Part shown: one piece after another, positions 28,317 through 37,028 of the stretch
Layout: every line of letters begins with the position of its first letter
Numbering within the stretch: the stretch's first letter is position 1
Origin: JBEKCD01 sp050015055
GTDB taxonomy: Archaea; Thermoproteota; Bathyarchaeia; Bathyarchaeales; Bathycorpusculaceae
Assembly: GCA_050015055.1 (NCBI GenBank)
Contig: JBEKCD010000005.1
Coordinates: forward strand, 62,001 to 126,000
Length of the DNA stretch: 64,000 nt
Direction of reading: 5' to 3'
Made by a program: the position numbers and the translations under genes
The notes under the pieces: generated by a model
Database searches by the model: none
What the model saw: the letters and a program-made list of their open reading frames with translations, nothing else
What the model was told of the DNA's origin: nothing

Positions 28317-28508
28317 ACCCTCTTCCCTTTTTCTTAGTGTCAAACGTTATCATTCCAACCCAATGCTCGGAACCCTTTCGCTAAGAGCCAGGCACAGTTT
28401 TCAGTTTGCGGACAACAGTTTGGCCTTGCAGGTTCGATTTGGTTTTCATTACAAAATGCATTTTAGGACCAAACGTACGATGTTTACCGGGGGGAAGAGG
28501 AGAGCAAT

Positions 28509-28937
28509 TTGGTTAATTGTCCAAAGTGCGGAAATAATGTGAAGACGCCAGTCAAGACTTGGGCTATTCCTTCAAGAGAACCTTTGAAAGAGGGTGAGCA
28601 ACCCCAGCACGTTGGCATATATGAGTGTCCGACCTGTAAGGCCAGGTTTAGATATGCTGTGGAGACTGAAACTGAATTCGGAGAGACAGCAAACATTAAG
28701 AACGTGTTCGAAAGAATTAAAGGCGTAAAAGGGGGACTCATGCAGACGCTGACGAATCTTCGCGAAAAAATAAACACCCTAGAAACTGAACGTGCAAGTC
28801 TAATGGTTGAAATTGAGAACTTGAGAAAAGTTGCAGAATCAAGAGTCGACGCTCTTGAGAGCGAGGTAAGTATGCTGAGAAGCGAAGCAAAATCTCTGAG
28901 GGACCTTTTGGGGTATAAGGAAGAAGAAAACCAATAG
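28509..28937 (+). CDS. Zinc-ribbon and coiled-coil protein
   Basis: A 142-residue soluble protein. The N-terminal half has paired cysteines (CPKCGNNVKTPVK and YECPTCKARFRYAVE), forming a likely zinc ribbon. The C-terminal half (about 70-140) is a heptad-rich coiled coil (LREKINTLETERASLMVEIE). TTG start with GAGGAG just upstream. Function unknown; database labels may borrow from SMC-type proteins because of the coiled coil. Confidence 0.7.
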   Translation: MVNCPKCGNNVKTPVKTWAIPSREPLKEGEQPQHVGIYECPTCKARFRYAVETETEFGETANIKNVFERIKGVKGGLMQTLTNLREKINTLETERASLMVEIENLRKVAESRVDALESEVSMLRSEAKSLRDLLGYKEEENQ

Positions 28938-28993
28938 AGACGCTGTCTGACACCCTTGCTTGCAACTGTTTTGGTTTTTCGCCTCGCCACGCA

Positions 28994-29386
28994 TTAGGAG
29001 TGCAAATATTGCTTGTAGTATTCCTGCGCCTTTGCCACGGCTTTATCCGGATTATTCACGATTAGATATTTTTCACCAGTAACCCTTTCTGCCCCACCGA
29101 AGTACTCTACTACTTCCTTCGTGTCGCCCTCGTAAATTGCTAGTCCGCCAGCAACTTCATACCACATTCTGGCACTAGTAATGTCTTTTTCCTTCTCAGC
29201 TTTTTTAGCATTGTCAACAGCCTGTTTCGTGGAAACATCAATTTTCCTAGGATCAAGGAACATGTAGGACAGAGCTTGATATGTCTCCTTGTCGCTTCCA
29301 CAAATTTGTTCGAGTGTTGTCAAATTTGTTGCTGTTACCGCACTCGCTTTGCTTTTCTCTTTTCCTTTTTCAGACGTTTTTTCCAA
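28994..29386 (-). CDS. Uncharacterised archaeal protein
   Basis: A 130-residue protein with a lysine-rich, probably disordered N-terminus (about 1-20) and a helical remainder (EKDITSARMWYEVAGGLAIY, VTGEKYLIVNNPDKAVAKAQ). No family recognised. TTG start with AAGGAGA about eight bases before it supports translation. Divergent from the DUF116-like gene with about 90 bases between them. Confidence 0.6.
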   Translation of the reverse strand: MEKTSEKGKEKSKASAVTATNLTTLEQICGSDKETYQALSYMFLDPRKIDVSTKQAVDNAKKAEKEKDITSARMWYEVAGGLAIYEGDTKEVVEYFGGAERVTGEKYLIVNNPDKAVAKAQEYYKQYLHS

Positions 29387-29475
29387 TCAAAGCATCTCCT
29401 TCTCGTAAATATCCTGAATTTAACCCTACTATAATAATAGGTAATCTTAAAGGTTTGTTCTACCACTATGGGCGT

Positions 29476-30090
29476 ATGCCATACAGGTTTACGTTCGACC
29501 TTTCAAGGATACCGCGTTTCTTTTTCACTGAAGTAGCCACGGCTGCTTACCAAAGGGACATGCATAGAAAGGTCGGCAAAACCGTCCAAGAAATGATAAG
29601 GAAGTTCAAGATCCAAGAGGCAACAGGCCTCAACTTGTCTGACGCCGTAACCCTCCTCGAAGATCTCATAGATGTGCAGGCCAGAAACCTCATGGAACGG
29701 GAAAGATTCATTCAAACGAAGAGAAGAGCGTTGCTTCTGCCTCACTGCTCCAGAAAATTCATGGACAGCCGATGCAAAGCAGCCTTCGACCCATCTCTTC
29801 CATCTTACGTCTGCGCTCACTGTTCTCCAGATTGTCAAGTTGGAAAAGCTGAACTCTTAGCCAAGGAAAAAGGCTATGACGTTTACATCTTACCCGGCGG
29901 CTCTTGCATTCCAAAGATTTTGAACGCGAAACACTATGAAGGCATCATCGGAGTGGCCTGCGGTGAAGAGGTAAGAACCGGCGGGGAAACACTGAAAGCT
30001 ATGAACATAAGCGGCCAAACTGTTCCATTAATAAAAAACGGCTGCGCAAACACAGCTTTCAACATCGAAAACCTTTCAAAAATCCTTTGA
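29476..30090 (+). CDS. DUF116-like cysteine-rich protein
   Basis: A 204-residue protein resembling the DUF116 family. Conserved cysteines appear in LLPHCSRKFMDSRCKAAFD and YVCAHCSPDCQVGKAELLA, then a Rossmann-like VYILPGGSCIPKILNAKHYE and IIGVACGEEV. Many DUF116 proteins are thought to bind metal or act in cofactor-linked reactions, but the activity is unknown. The frame runs back to 29281 over the divergent gene; ATG 29476 is the sensible start. The AT-rich CTACTATAATAATAGG near 29427 could be its promoter. Confidence 0.68.
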   Translation: MPYRFTFDLSRIPRFFFTEVATAAYQRDMHRKVGKTVQEMIRKFKIQEATGLNLSDAVTLLEDLIDVQARNLMERERFIQTKRRALLLPHCSRKFMDSRCKAAFDPSLPSYVCAHCSPDCQVGKAELLAKEKGYDVYILPGGSCIPKILNAKHYEGIIGVACGEEVRTGGETLKAMNISGQTVPLIKNGCANTAFNIENLSKIL

Positions 30091-30110
30091 GGAAAGAAAT
30101 AAACTGGACG

Positions 30111-30272
30111 CTACTTCACGATTTCCCGTTTCTTCCATCGTAAGTTCTTGCTGTGACATTTCCTGCATTTCACGGCAGTCGCAGCGTTTCTTGCACCGCA
30201 CTGTCGGCATATCTTCATGTGAAGCCGGTGTTCTTGAGCAAGAGTCTTCTTGAGAGGATCAAGTATCGGCAT
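30111..30272 (-). CDS. rpl40e: Ribosomal protein L40e
   Basis: A 53-residue zinc-ribbon ribosomal protein: start MPILDPLKKTLAQEHRLHMK, cysteine pairs CRQCGARNAATAVKCRKCHS and basic end NLRWKKREIVK. The frame extends to 30353 but the family starts at the ATG at 30272. Its length is typical for archaeal L40e. It is downstream of, and separate from, sucD. Confidence 0.92.
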   Translation of the reverse strand: MPILDPLKKTLAQEHRLHMKICRQCGARNAATAVKCRKCHSKNLRWKKREIVK

Positions 30273-30360
30273 TTGTCCATTCTCTCTTATGTGGCTAAGA
30301 GTGAAACATTCCAGTGTCAAATATACTTTTTGCCAGCTCTCTCTGCAACACATGGCTCTT

Positions 30361-31236
30361 TCAAGCTTTAATCAGCTTGGCCAAAAGCTCTGCCACATCG
30401 CTAGGTTTTTCAGCCACTTTCACCCCAGCATTCCTTAAGGCATCAATCTTGTTTTCAGCTGTTCCTGCTTTGCCCATCACGATTGCACCCGCATGTCCCA
30501 TGCGTTTTCCAGGCGGAGCCGAACGTCCAGCTATGAAGGCCACAACAGGTTTTGGATACGCTTCCTCTGAAATGTATTTTGCCGCCAACTCTTCAAGGTT
30601 ACCTCCAATCTCTCCTATTAGGACAACAGCTTTCGTCTGAGAATCAGTTTCAAACATCTTCAGGGCGTCTATGAAATTCAGTCCCGTAATTGGGTCTCCT
30701 CCCAAACCGAGACATGTAGACTGCCCCAACCGCTTTCGAGTCAATCCCGCGGCTATTTCGTACGTGAGCGTTCCGCTACGCGAAACCATGCCCACGCTAC
30801 CTGACTTGAAGATGTGCGAGGGCATGATGCCCAGTTTACACGCCTCAGGCGATATTATGCCAGGAGTGTTAGGTCCGATTACCGTTGCGTTAGCCTGTTT
30901 GGCATAGGCCATCACGTTGATCGCGTCTTTGATGGGAATGTGTTCAGTTATTATCACAAGGGTTTTTATCCCGTTTTCCAGGGCTTCCAAGGCCGCATCT
31001 GCAGCGAATGGAGCGGGCACAAAGATTATTGAGGCGTCAGCATGATGCTTCTCTTGTGCCTCCTCACCCGCGTCGTAGACTGCCACGCCTTCAACCCGAG
31101 TTCCTCCTTTTCCCGGCGTTACGCCCGCAACTATTTTTGTCCCGTATTCTAGCATCAGCCTTGTATGGAAACTTCCCTGAGTTCCAGTTATTCCCCAAAC
31201 GATTGCACGCGTGTCTTTGCCAATTATTATTCCCAA
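30361..31236 (-). CDS. sucD: Succinyl-CoA synthetase alpha subunit
   Basis: A 291-residue subunit that carries the phosphohistidine. CoA-binding Rossmann start GITGTQGSFHTRLMLEYGT with KIVAGVTPGKGG, then GPNTPGIISP, and the active His in GKRMGHAGAIVMG. With SucC it interconverts succinyl-CoA and succinate with nucleotide phosphorylation; specificity cannot be read here, and a related acyl-CoA ligase is possible. It starts three bases after sucC. Confidence 0.93.
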   Translation of the reverse strand: MGIIIGKDTRAIVWGITGTQGSFHTRLMLEYGTKIVAGVTPGKGGTRVEGVAVYDAGEEAQEKHHADASIIFVPAPFAADAALEALENGIKTLVIITEHIPIKDAINVMAYAKQANATVIGPNTPGIISPEACKLGIMPSHIFKSGSVGMVSRSGTLTYEIAAGLTRKRLGQSTCLGLGGDPITGLNFIDALKMFETDSQTKAVVLIGEIGGNLEELAAKYISEEAYPKPVVAFIAGRSAPPGKRMGHAGAIVMGKAGTAENKIDALRNAGVKVAEKPSDVAELLAKLIKA

Positions 31237-31238
31237 GC

Positions 31239-32387
31239 TTATGCACCCTCCCTCTTGGAGATTTCAACAGCTCGCTGAGCGGCCTCTTCCATGCTTTCCA
31301 ACACGTCAATGCCAGCCTCCGTCAGTATCTGTTTTCCCTCATCCTCGTTTGTGCCCATCAGCCGGATTACCAATGGTTTCGTCACTCCGACTTTCTCCTT
31401 AGCCTCCAAGATTCCTTTTGCAACCTCGTCGCAACGGGTGATTCCCCCCAGAATGTTTATGAAAAGCACTCTGACCTTCGCGTCTGAAAGCACTATCTTG
31501 AGGGCAAGCGCCGTTTTTTCTGAGGGAGCCCCTCCTCCAACGTCCAGAAAGTTCGCTGGTTTTCCGCCGTAGTACTGGATCGTGTCCAGTGTCGCCATCA
31601 CCAAGCCTGCTCCGTTGCCTATGACGCCGATGTTTCCTTCGAGCTTCACGTATGCCAAATCGTTCTTGACGGCTTCAACCTCCTGCGGACTGAGCTCACT
31701 CTCTCCTTCAAGAAGCTTCTTCCTGTATTCCTGATGACGGAACAGGGCATTGTCGTCGATTATCATGCGCGCGTCTGCCGCTAGGAATTTTCCGTCACTG
31801 GTTTCCACCAGCGGGTTCATCTCGATCAGTTCTGTATCGTAGTCCATGCCGACAAGGTAGAGCTTTTCGATAATCCTCCCGAGTTCTGAGATTTGGATGC
31901 CCGAATACCCCATTCTTTTCGCAATCTGCCGCGCCTGAAAAGGATGAAACCCGAAGTTAGGGTTTATCGGAGTTGCTATCACTCTCTCAGGGGTTTTGGA
32001 AGCTACCTCCTCTATATCCATTCCCCCGACGCCTGAAGCAATGGCGACGTATTGCTGTCTGAACCTGTCGGTGGTTAGGCCGAAGTACAGTTCTCTTTTC
32101 ACCTGAATTTTCTCTTCGACCCACACACTTTTGACGGGTATACCCTTTATTTGCATGTTCAACAGTTTTTCCGCGGTTCTCTCAGTCTCTTCAACAGAGC
32201 TGGCGAACAGAATGCCGCCTGCCTTGCCTCTTCCCGCGACCAAAACCTGTGCTTTAACCGCAACCGGCATGTTCAGCCTTGCCGCAACTTCACGTGATTG
32301 ATGAGGATCTGACGCCAGTCCGCCTTGAGGAACTGGAACGCCGTATTTCGCAAGTATATTTTTCGCTTCATACTCAAACAGTTTCAA
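31239..32387 (-). CDS. sucC: Succinyl-CoA synthetase beta subunit
   Basis: A 382-residue ATP-grasp subunit. N-terminus LFEYEAKNILAKYGVPVPQG, grasp lysine region VAVKAQVLVAGRGKAGGI, metal and nucleotide region TELIEMNPLVET, and C-terminal domain IGNGAGLVMATLDTIQYYGG with DVGGGA. TTG start with AAGGAGA eight bases before. It lies 13 bases after a regulator gene on the same strand, so regulator-sucC-sucD looks like one operon. Confidence 0.93.
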   Translation of the reverse strand: MKLFEYEAKNILAKYGVPVPQGGLASDPHQSREVAARLNMPVAVKAQVLVAGRGKAGGILFASSVEETERTAEKLLNMQIKGIPVKSVWVEEKIQVKRELYFGLTTDRFRQQYVAIASGVGGMDIEEVASKTPERVIATPINPNFGFHPFQARQIAKRMGYSGIQISELGRIIEKLYLVGMDYDTELIEMNPLVETSDGKFLAADARMIIDDNALFRHQEYRKKLLEGESELSPQEVEAVKNDLAYVKLEGNIGVIGNGAGLVMATLDTIQYYGGKPANFLDVGGGAPSEKTALALKIVLSDAKVRVLFINILGGITRCDEVAKGILEAKEKVGVTKPLVIRLMGTNEDEGKQILTEAGIDVLESMEEAAQRAVEISKREGA

Positions 32388-32400
32388 TCAGACACTCTCC

Positions 32401-32859
32401 TTATCTTATCGTTTCTATCGCAATGTACGACTTGGTGTCCTGTATACCGTCGATAGAGGACAGCCTCTTCAAAACCTCGTCAAGCTTTTCCCTTTCCGTC
32501 ATCACTAGAGCATCCACATCGCCCGCGATTCTGAAGGCCTTTTGAACAGCAAGCTCCTTGATCTTGTCATAGACGTAGCTTCTCTTAAGAGGCGAAACCT
32601 TGATGAATATGAAGGCAGGAGTCGCAGAAATCCCGAGCGCGCTTAGCCCCTCTTCAGTCACGTCTATGAAGCCTCTTCCAGTCCTAATGTAGTTCAGGTC
32701 TCTGAGCTTTCGCAAGTGAACGTTTAAAGCTTGTCTGCTTATGTCCAACTGTCTCGCCAATTCATCCTGCTTCAGGTGTAAAGTGTACGCGTTCGTCGAC
32801 TTGCCCTTGTCGCAGAGCAACCGCAAGAGTTGCCTTGAACGTCTTGTAAGAGCCTCCAA
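32401..32859 (-). CDS. Lrp/AsnC-like regulator with winged helix
   Basis: A 152-residue regulator. N-terminal winged helix: LKQDELARQLDISRQALNVH, LRKLRDLNYI, RTGRGFIDVTEEG. The C-terminal half (FIFIKVSPLKRSYVYDKIKE, VDALVMTEREKLDEVLKRLS) resembles the RAM ligand domain of Lrp/AsnC. Such proteins control amino-acid or central metabolism by binding small effectors. Its position as first gene before sucCD suggests local control. TATA-like TTTAAATA lies near 32914-32921 on this strand. Confidence 0.75.
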   Translation of the reverse strand: MEALTRRSRQLLRLLCDKGKSTNAYTLHLKQDELARQLDISRQALNVHLRKLRDLNYIRTGRGFIDVTEEGLSALGISATPAFIFIKVSPLKRSYVYDKIKELAVQKAFRIAGDVDALVMTEREKLDEVLKRLSSIDGIQDTKSYIAIETIR

Positions 32860-33070
32860 GTTGTCTCCCCGATCATTGTATTTTGTGAAGATTGGTGTTT
32901 ACGATAGTACCGTTTATTTAAATGTTTAGCAAGAAATCGAAACAAAACAGATTCTTTTCAAAATCAGGCTTTTGTTAACTGAAGATTTAAACCGTAATGT
33001 ATTTATTTGCCGACAAAGAAGGTTAAGAAGCCTACAAAAAAAATGGAAACTAGGAGCGAGGCGGTAATGA

Positions 33071-33349
33071 ATGTCAGAAAGCAACGCAGTGTTAATCGGA
33101 AACAAGCCAGTAATGAACTATGTACTGGCATGCATAACCCTCTTTCACGGCGGAGCAAAAGAAGTAAATGTTAAGGCACGAGGGAGATCCATAAGTCGAG
33201 CGGTTGACATCGTCGAGGTTGTCAGACGCCGATTCTTGCCAGACGTGAAGATCAAAAGAATTAGCATTGGAACACAGCAGATGGCACCCAGAGAAGAGGG
33301 TGGTTCGCCTTCAAACGTCAGCACTATCGAGATTTCGCTTGAAAGATAG
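33071..33349 (+). CDS. alba: Chromatin protein Alba
   Basis: A 92-residue DNA/RNA-binding protein. Typical segments: VLIGNKPVMNYVLACITLFH, VNVKARGRSISRAVDIVEVV with the Lys/Arg DNA-contact region, and IGTQQM followed by the flexible beta hairpin and STIEISLER. The lysine that can be acetylated in some archaea (second Lys of SSGTPTPS-type start) is not evident; here Lys13 (GNKPVM) occupies a similar place. ATG with GAGGCGGT upstream and TATA-like sequence at about 32983-33005. Confidence 0.93.
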   Translation: MSESNAVLIGNKPVMNYVLACITLFHGGAKEVNVKARGRSISRAVDIVEVVRRRFLPDVKIKRISIGTQQMAPREEGGSPSNVSTIEISLER

Positions 33350-33421
33350 AAGACCTTAGTACAGAAAGCAATGCTCCGCCGCCCCGTCCTTTGTTTGTGG
33401 AGGGCCATTCCATAGTTGAAG

Positions 33422-33925
33422 ATGGGTCTTTGCAGTTTCTGCCTAAAGAGCGGTATACTGTGCCAAAAGTGTTTAGCTAAACTAAAGTCTGGAGAAGTGA
33501 GTGAAACAGACTTGAGAGTGGCCCGTTTGCTCCTGTCTCTGGAAGAAAAGTTCCCCTCGCTTCAGAACGTCTATTTTCATAAAACCATTGAAACGGGTAG
33601 AACGTTAGCGATAGTAGTCGGTCCGGGGGATGTTCCTCGTCTTCTGGGATACGGAGGAAAAATCGTTAAGACTTTGAGTGAAGAAACGGGCAAGAGTATT
33701 CGTATTTTGGAGAACGGGGTTGACAATAGAAAGTTCCTGGAAGACTTGTTTGCTCCATTGAGCATCATGACGATAAACACGATATGGCTGCCTGACGGAA
33801 CTACAGAGACTAGGGTCATACTGGGAAGGAAGCGTGGGGCGCATTCTTCCCTTGATGTAAAGGCTTTAAAGGAGATTGCCAGTAGAGTTCGTGACATAAC
33901 GTTGCGGGTGGAGTATGCAGATTAG
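33422..33925 (+). CDS. Zinc-finger and KH-domain protein
   Basis: A 167-residue protein with N-terminal cysteines (CSFCLKSGILCQKCLAKL), a likely zinc-binding start, and a KH-type fold around RLLGYGGKIVKTLSEETGKS, where GYGG matches the KH GxxG loop. Related archaeal proteins are described as NusA-like KH or RNA-binding proteins; the exact role is unknown. A TTG at 33416 could add two residues. It precedes aspS by eight bases, suggesting cotranscription. Confidence 0.65.
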   Translation: MGLCSFCLKSGILCQKCLAKLKSGEVSETDLRVARLLLSLEEKFPSLQNVYFHKTIETGRTLAIVVGPGDVPRLLGYGGKIVKTLSEETGKSIRILENGVDNRKFLEDLFAPLSIMTINTIWLPDGTTETRVILGRKRGAHSSLDVKALKEIASRVRDITLRVEYAD

Positions 33926-33933
33926 GCTAGACG

Positions 33934-35262
33934 GTGACGACTCCGATGGAATTGGACTCAATCGGTGAGTGGCGTAGAACACAATATTCTATCGACGTTA
34001 AACCTGGTATGGATGGGGAAGAGGTCACACTTTTCGGATGGGTTCAGGAAATCAGAGACCTGGGGGCAATCCGATTCATAATATTGCAGGACAGAGAGGG
34101 CACGATTCAAGTCACAGTCTTGCGTAAAAAAGCAAGCTCCGAAGTCTTGTCGAAGGCAGACGCTTTGCAGAAGCGGTTCAGCATAGGCGTGAAGGGAACG
34201 GTGAAGAAGACCGAGATGACCCCGAGAGGCGTCGAAGTGCTACCGAAGGAAATTAGAGTTTTCAACTCTGCTGAACATTTGCCGATAGACGTGTGTGGAA
34301 GAACCCCGGCAAACCTGGAGGTCTGTTTGGACGCGCGGGCGCTGGACCTTTGCCAAGAAAGAAACATCGCAATCTTCAAGATTCAGCATGCCGCAACGGA
34401 GGCCATTCGAAGCTTTCTCTTCGAAAGAGGCTTTCTGGAAGTGCACACGCCTCGCATAATCGCTTCAGCCACTGAAGGTGGTGCGGCACTTTTTTCCATA
34501 GATTTCTTCGATAGGAAAGCATTCCTTGCCCAAAGCCCGCAACTGTACAAGGAAGAGCTCGTGATGAGCCTTGAAAAAGTGTTCGAGATCGGCCCGTTTT
34601 TCAGAGCTGAAATGTCACACACACGCCGCCACTTGAGCGAATTTACCTCGATAGACATTGAAGAGGCATTTGCAAATGCCGAAGACGTGATGCAACTACT
34701 TGAGCAGCTCATCCAGCACACTTGTAGGAGTGTCGTTGAAAAATGCCCGAGAGAGTTGGCGACACTCAAATACAACTTGAAGGTGCCCGAACTCCCCTTC
34801 AAGCGAATCACCTATTCGGAGATTCTTGAGGAACTGAAAAAAGAAGGTATAAACATAAAATGGGGCGAAGACATACCCACACCCGCCTTCAGGACCGTTG
34901 GGAAGCTTCATCCTGGCTTTTACTTCATAGTTGAGTGGCCGACAGAAGCGAAAGCCTTCTACATAAAACCGCGCGATGACAAGCCGGAAATTTCTGAGGG
35001 CTTCGACCTGATGTGGAAGTGGATAGAACTGGTTTCAGGTGGAACGAGGATAGCTTCCAAGGAGCTCCTGACAAAACGGCTTAGAGAGAAGGGTCTGAAC
35101 CCTGAGTCGTTTAAGCATCATCTGCAAGCGTATGACTATGGAATGCCGCCGCACGCAGGCTGGGCGATAGGGCTCGAAAGACTAACGATGGTGTTAACGG
35201 GGAAGAAGAACATACGAGAAACCACGCTTTACCCAAGAGACAAGTTCAGACTCACACCCTAG
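33934..35262 (+). CDS. aspS: Aspartyl-tRNA synthetase, archaeal type
   Basis: A 442-residue class II synthetase. OB-fold anticodon domain (about 25-115, LFGWVQEIRDLGAIRFIILQ), catalytic core with the conserved TEGGAALFSIDFFDRKAFLA, QSPQLYKE, motif 2 region FRAEMSHTRRHLSEFTSIDI, and motif 3 GLERLTMVL. At the place in the anticodon domain where discriminating archaeal enzymes have Trp and non-discriminating ones His (GWV-x-E), this protein has Gln, so tRNA-Asn charging cannot be predicted. GTG start used; ATG 33946 is an alternative. Confidence 0.94.
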   Translation: MTTPMELDSIGEWRRTQYSIDVKPGMDGEEVTLFGWVQEIRDLGAIRFIILQDREGTIQVTVLRKKASSEVLSKADALQKRFSIGVKGTVKKTEMTPRGVEVLPKEIRVFNSAEHLPIDVCGRTPANLEVCLDARALDLCQERNIAIFKIQHAATEAIRSFLFERGFLEVHTPRIIASATEGGAALFSIDFFDRKAFLAQSPQLYKEELVMSLEKVFEIGPFFRAEMSHTRRHLSEFTSIDIEEAFANAEDVMQLLEQLIQHTCRSVVEKCPRELATLKYNLKVPELPFKRITYSEILEELKKEGINIKWGEDIPTPAFRTVGKLHPGFYFIVEWPTEAKAFYIKPRDDKPEISEGFDLMWKWIELVSGGTRIASKELLTKRLREKGLNPESFKHHLQAYDYGMPPHAGWAIGLERLTMVLTGKKNIRETTLYPRDKFRLTP

Positions 35263-35410
35263 GACAGTATTGCGGCAGACCAGACAGAGAACGACGAGCG
35301 CACGTTAAAACCGGCTTTCCAAGTTGGTGTCGGGCGCGGGGTTTATGAATGTGTGCTGAACGTTTTGTTTCTACCTTGCTTTGGCACTGTTCTTGTAAAA
35401 ATCAACATAG

Positions 35411-35467
35411 TTTTTAGCTAAAAATGTCCTAAAAACTGATAAGTCTCCCTTCTGTCTACTGCGCAAC
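35411..35467 (+). promoter_or_regulatory. purF promoter and palindrome
   Basis: The perfect 14-bp palindrome TTTTTAGCTAAAAA lies at 35411-35424, just upstream of CTGATAAGTC (35436-35445), a TATA-like element about 27 nt before the purF ATG at 35468. This suggests a nearly leaderless transcript with a regulator site directly upstream of the promoter. Confidence 0.4.
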
Positions 35468-36973
35468 ATGCAAGACGAGCTTAAGATTGCGTGCGGAGTG
35501 TTCGCTGCAAAGAATCTTGAGAATCGTCCGGTGTTTCCCTATATCTATTGGGGTATGAGGGCGCAGAACCACAGGGGTCACCAGTCGCACGGTTTTCTGA
35601 CGTATCAGGATGGAAAGTTTCATGTTCACAGGAATCTGGACCTCGTGCCGAAAATTAAGACGAGTGCCATTCAGGAATGGTTTGGGCGATTGCCAGGAAG
35701 CATAGGTATTGGAAACGTGAGGTACACGACTTCCGGAAAATGCGATGAAAAGTCGTTGATTAAGGGAACACAGCCGGTTACTGCCACAAAGAACGGTTCA
35801 AAAGTGGCTATTTCCTTTAACGGCAACGTTGTAAACACGTTCCAGCTTAGGAAAGAGATAGACAGCAAGTTTCGCGGTTTCGAGTATGAGTGTGACTCAG
35901 ACTTGATTTGCCACAAGCTTCTGATAGAGCTTGTGAAGCGCAAGGACTTGGCTTCGGCGGTTAAGGCGTGCATGCAGGAGATTGAGGGAGCCTTCTCCGT
36001 GGCTGGCATAACGGAGAAAGGCGATTTCTTCGCTTTCAAAGATCCACACGGCATAAGGCCACTGTGCGCCGGCCACAGTCCAGACGGATCAACCTACGTG
36101 TTTTCTTCGGAAACCGTGAGCTTGGACATAAACGGTTTTGAAAGAGACTTTGAACTCGAACCAGGAGAGCTCGTGACGGTTTCAAACAACGGTTTCGAAA
36201 GGCAAAAGCTTGTGAGAGGAGACCGGAAGGCTTTCTGCGCCTTCGAGTTTGCGTATTTTGCGAGGCCGGATTCGCGGTTTGATGACAAGTATGTTTATGA
36301 GGTTCGGGAGGAGTTTGGCAGAAACCTCGTCAAAGAGAATCCAGACGTGGTCAAGGATGCAGATATCATTCTTTCTGTGCCCGAAACGGGCGATGACCCG
36401 GCAATGGGCGTTCACGAGGCATCTGGAATAAGATGGGAGAGGGCTACACGAAGACACAGGTACGTGACTGAAAGAGCTTTTCTGTTGCTGAGCAAGGATC
36501 GCACCTCGACAATAGACAGGAAGGTCAACATTCTGGGGCCAAAGGTCAAGGGAAAGAGGATCATAGTCACGGAGGACAGCATCGTCAGGAGCGACACGAC
36601 AAGGATAATAGTTGAGAAGCTGCGCAGAATGGGCGCCAAGAAAGTGTACGTGTTCGTGACTTTTCCCCGCATAATCGGACCCTGCCTCTACGGAATCGAC
36701 ATGGCAACATACGGCCAGCTGATAGGTTCAAAACACAGTCCGGAGGAGATCGCCAAGATAATCGATGCGGACAAGGTTTGCTATCAGTCTCTGGAAGGAC
36801 TCGTGAAGGCGACGGGTTTCAAACAGGATGACTTGTGCACGGCGTGCTTGACGGGCAAGTATCCCACGCCGCTGGCTCAGAAGATAGCTGACGTGATGAA
36901 GAAACGGTTCTTCGAAGGCCAGGAAGAAACAGGAAGGCTGTATGAGATAGAAGAAGCCGCCCAAATGGCATAG
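35468..36973 (+). CDS. purF: Amidophosphoribosyltransferase
   Basis: A 501-residue first enzyme of purine synthesis: PRPP plus glutamine to phosphoribosylamine. The Ntn glutaminase Cys is in IACGVFAAK (about residue 9), implying removal of a short propeptide. GNVRYTTSGKC and SFNGNVVNTFQLR follow. The PRTase half has VTEDSIVRSDTTRIIVEKLR as PRPP loop. Cysteines in CAFEFAYFARPDS, IGPCLYGIDMAT and CTACLTG match the Fe-S ligands of the clostridial/Bacillus-type enzyme. Followed by purD after 55 bases. Confidence 0.92.
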   Translation: MQDELKIACGVFAAKNLENRPVFPYIYWGMRAQNHRGHQSHGFLTYQDGKFHVHRNLDLVPKIKTSAIQEWFGRLPGSIGIGNVRYTTSGKCDEKSLIKGTQPVTATKNGSKVAISFNGNVVNTFQLRKEIDSKFRGFEYECDSDLICHKLLIELVKRKDLASAVKACMQEIEGAFSVAGITEKGDFFAFKDPHGIRPLCAGHSPDGSTYVFSSETVSLDINGFERDFELEPGELVTVSNNGFERQKLVRGDRKAFCAFEFAYFARPDSRFDDKYVYEVREEFGRNLVKENPDVVKDADIILSVPETGDDPAMGVHEASGIRWERATRRHRYVTERAFLLLSKDRTSTIDRKVNILGPKVKGKRIIVTEDSIVRSDTTRIIVEKLRRMGAKKVYVFVTFPRIIGPCLYGIDMATYGQLIGSKHSPEEIAKIIDADKVCYQSLEGLVKATGFKQDDLCTACLTGKYPTPLAQKIADVMKKRFFEGQEETGRLYEIEEAAQMA

Positions 36974-37028
36974 CAGCAAACCAAATTAGGCGTTCCAAAG
37001 TTATTTCGTGATCTAAGCGGGTTAGCTT

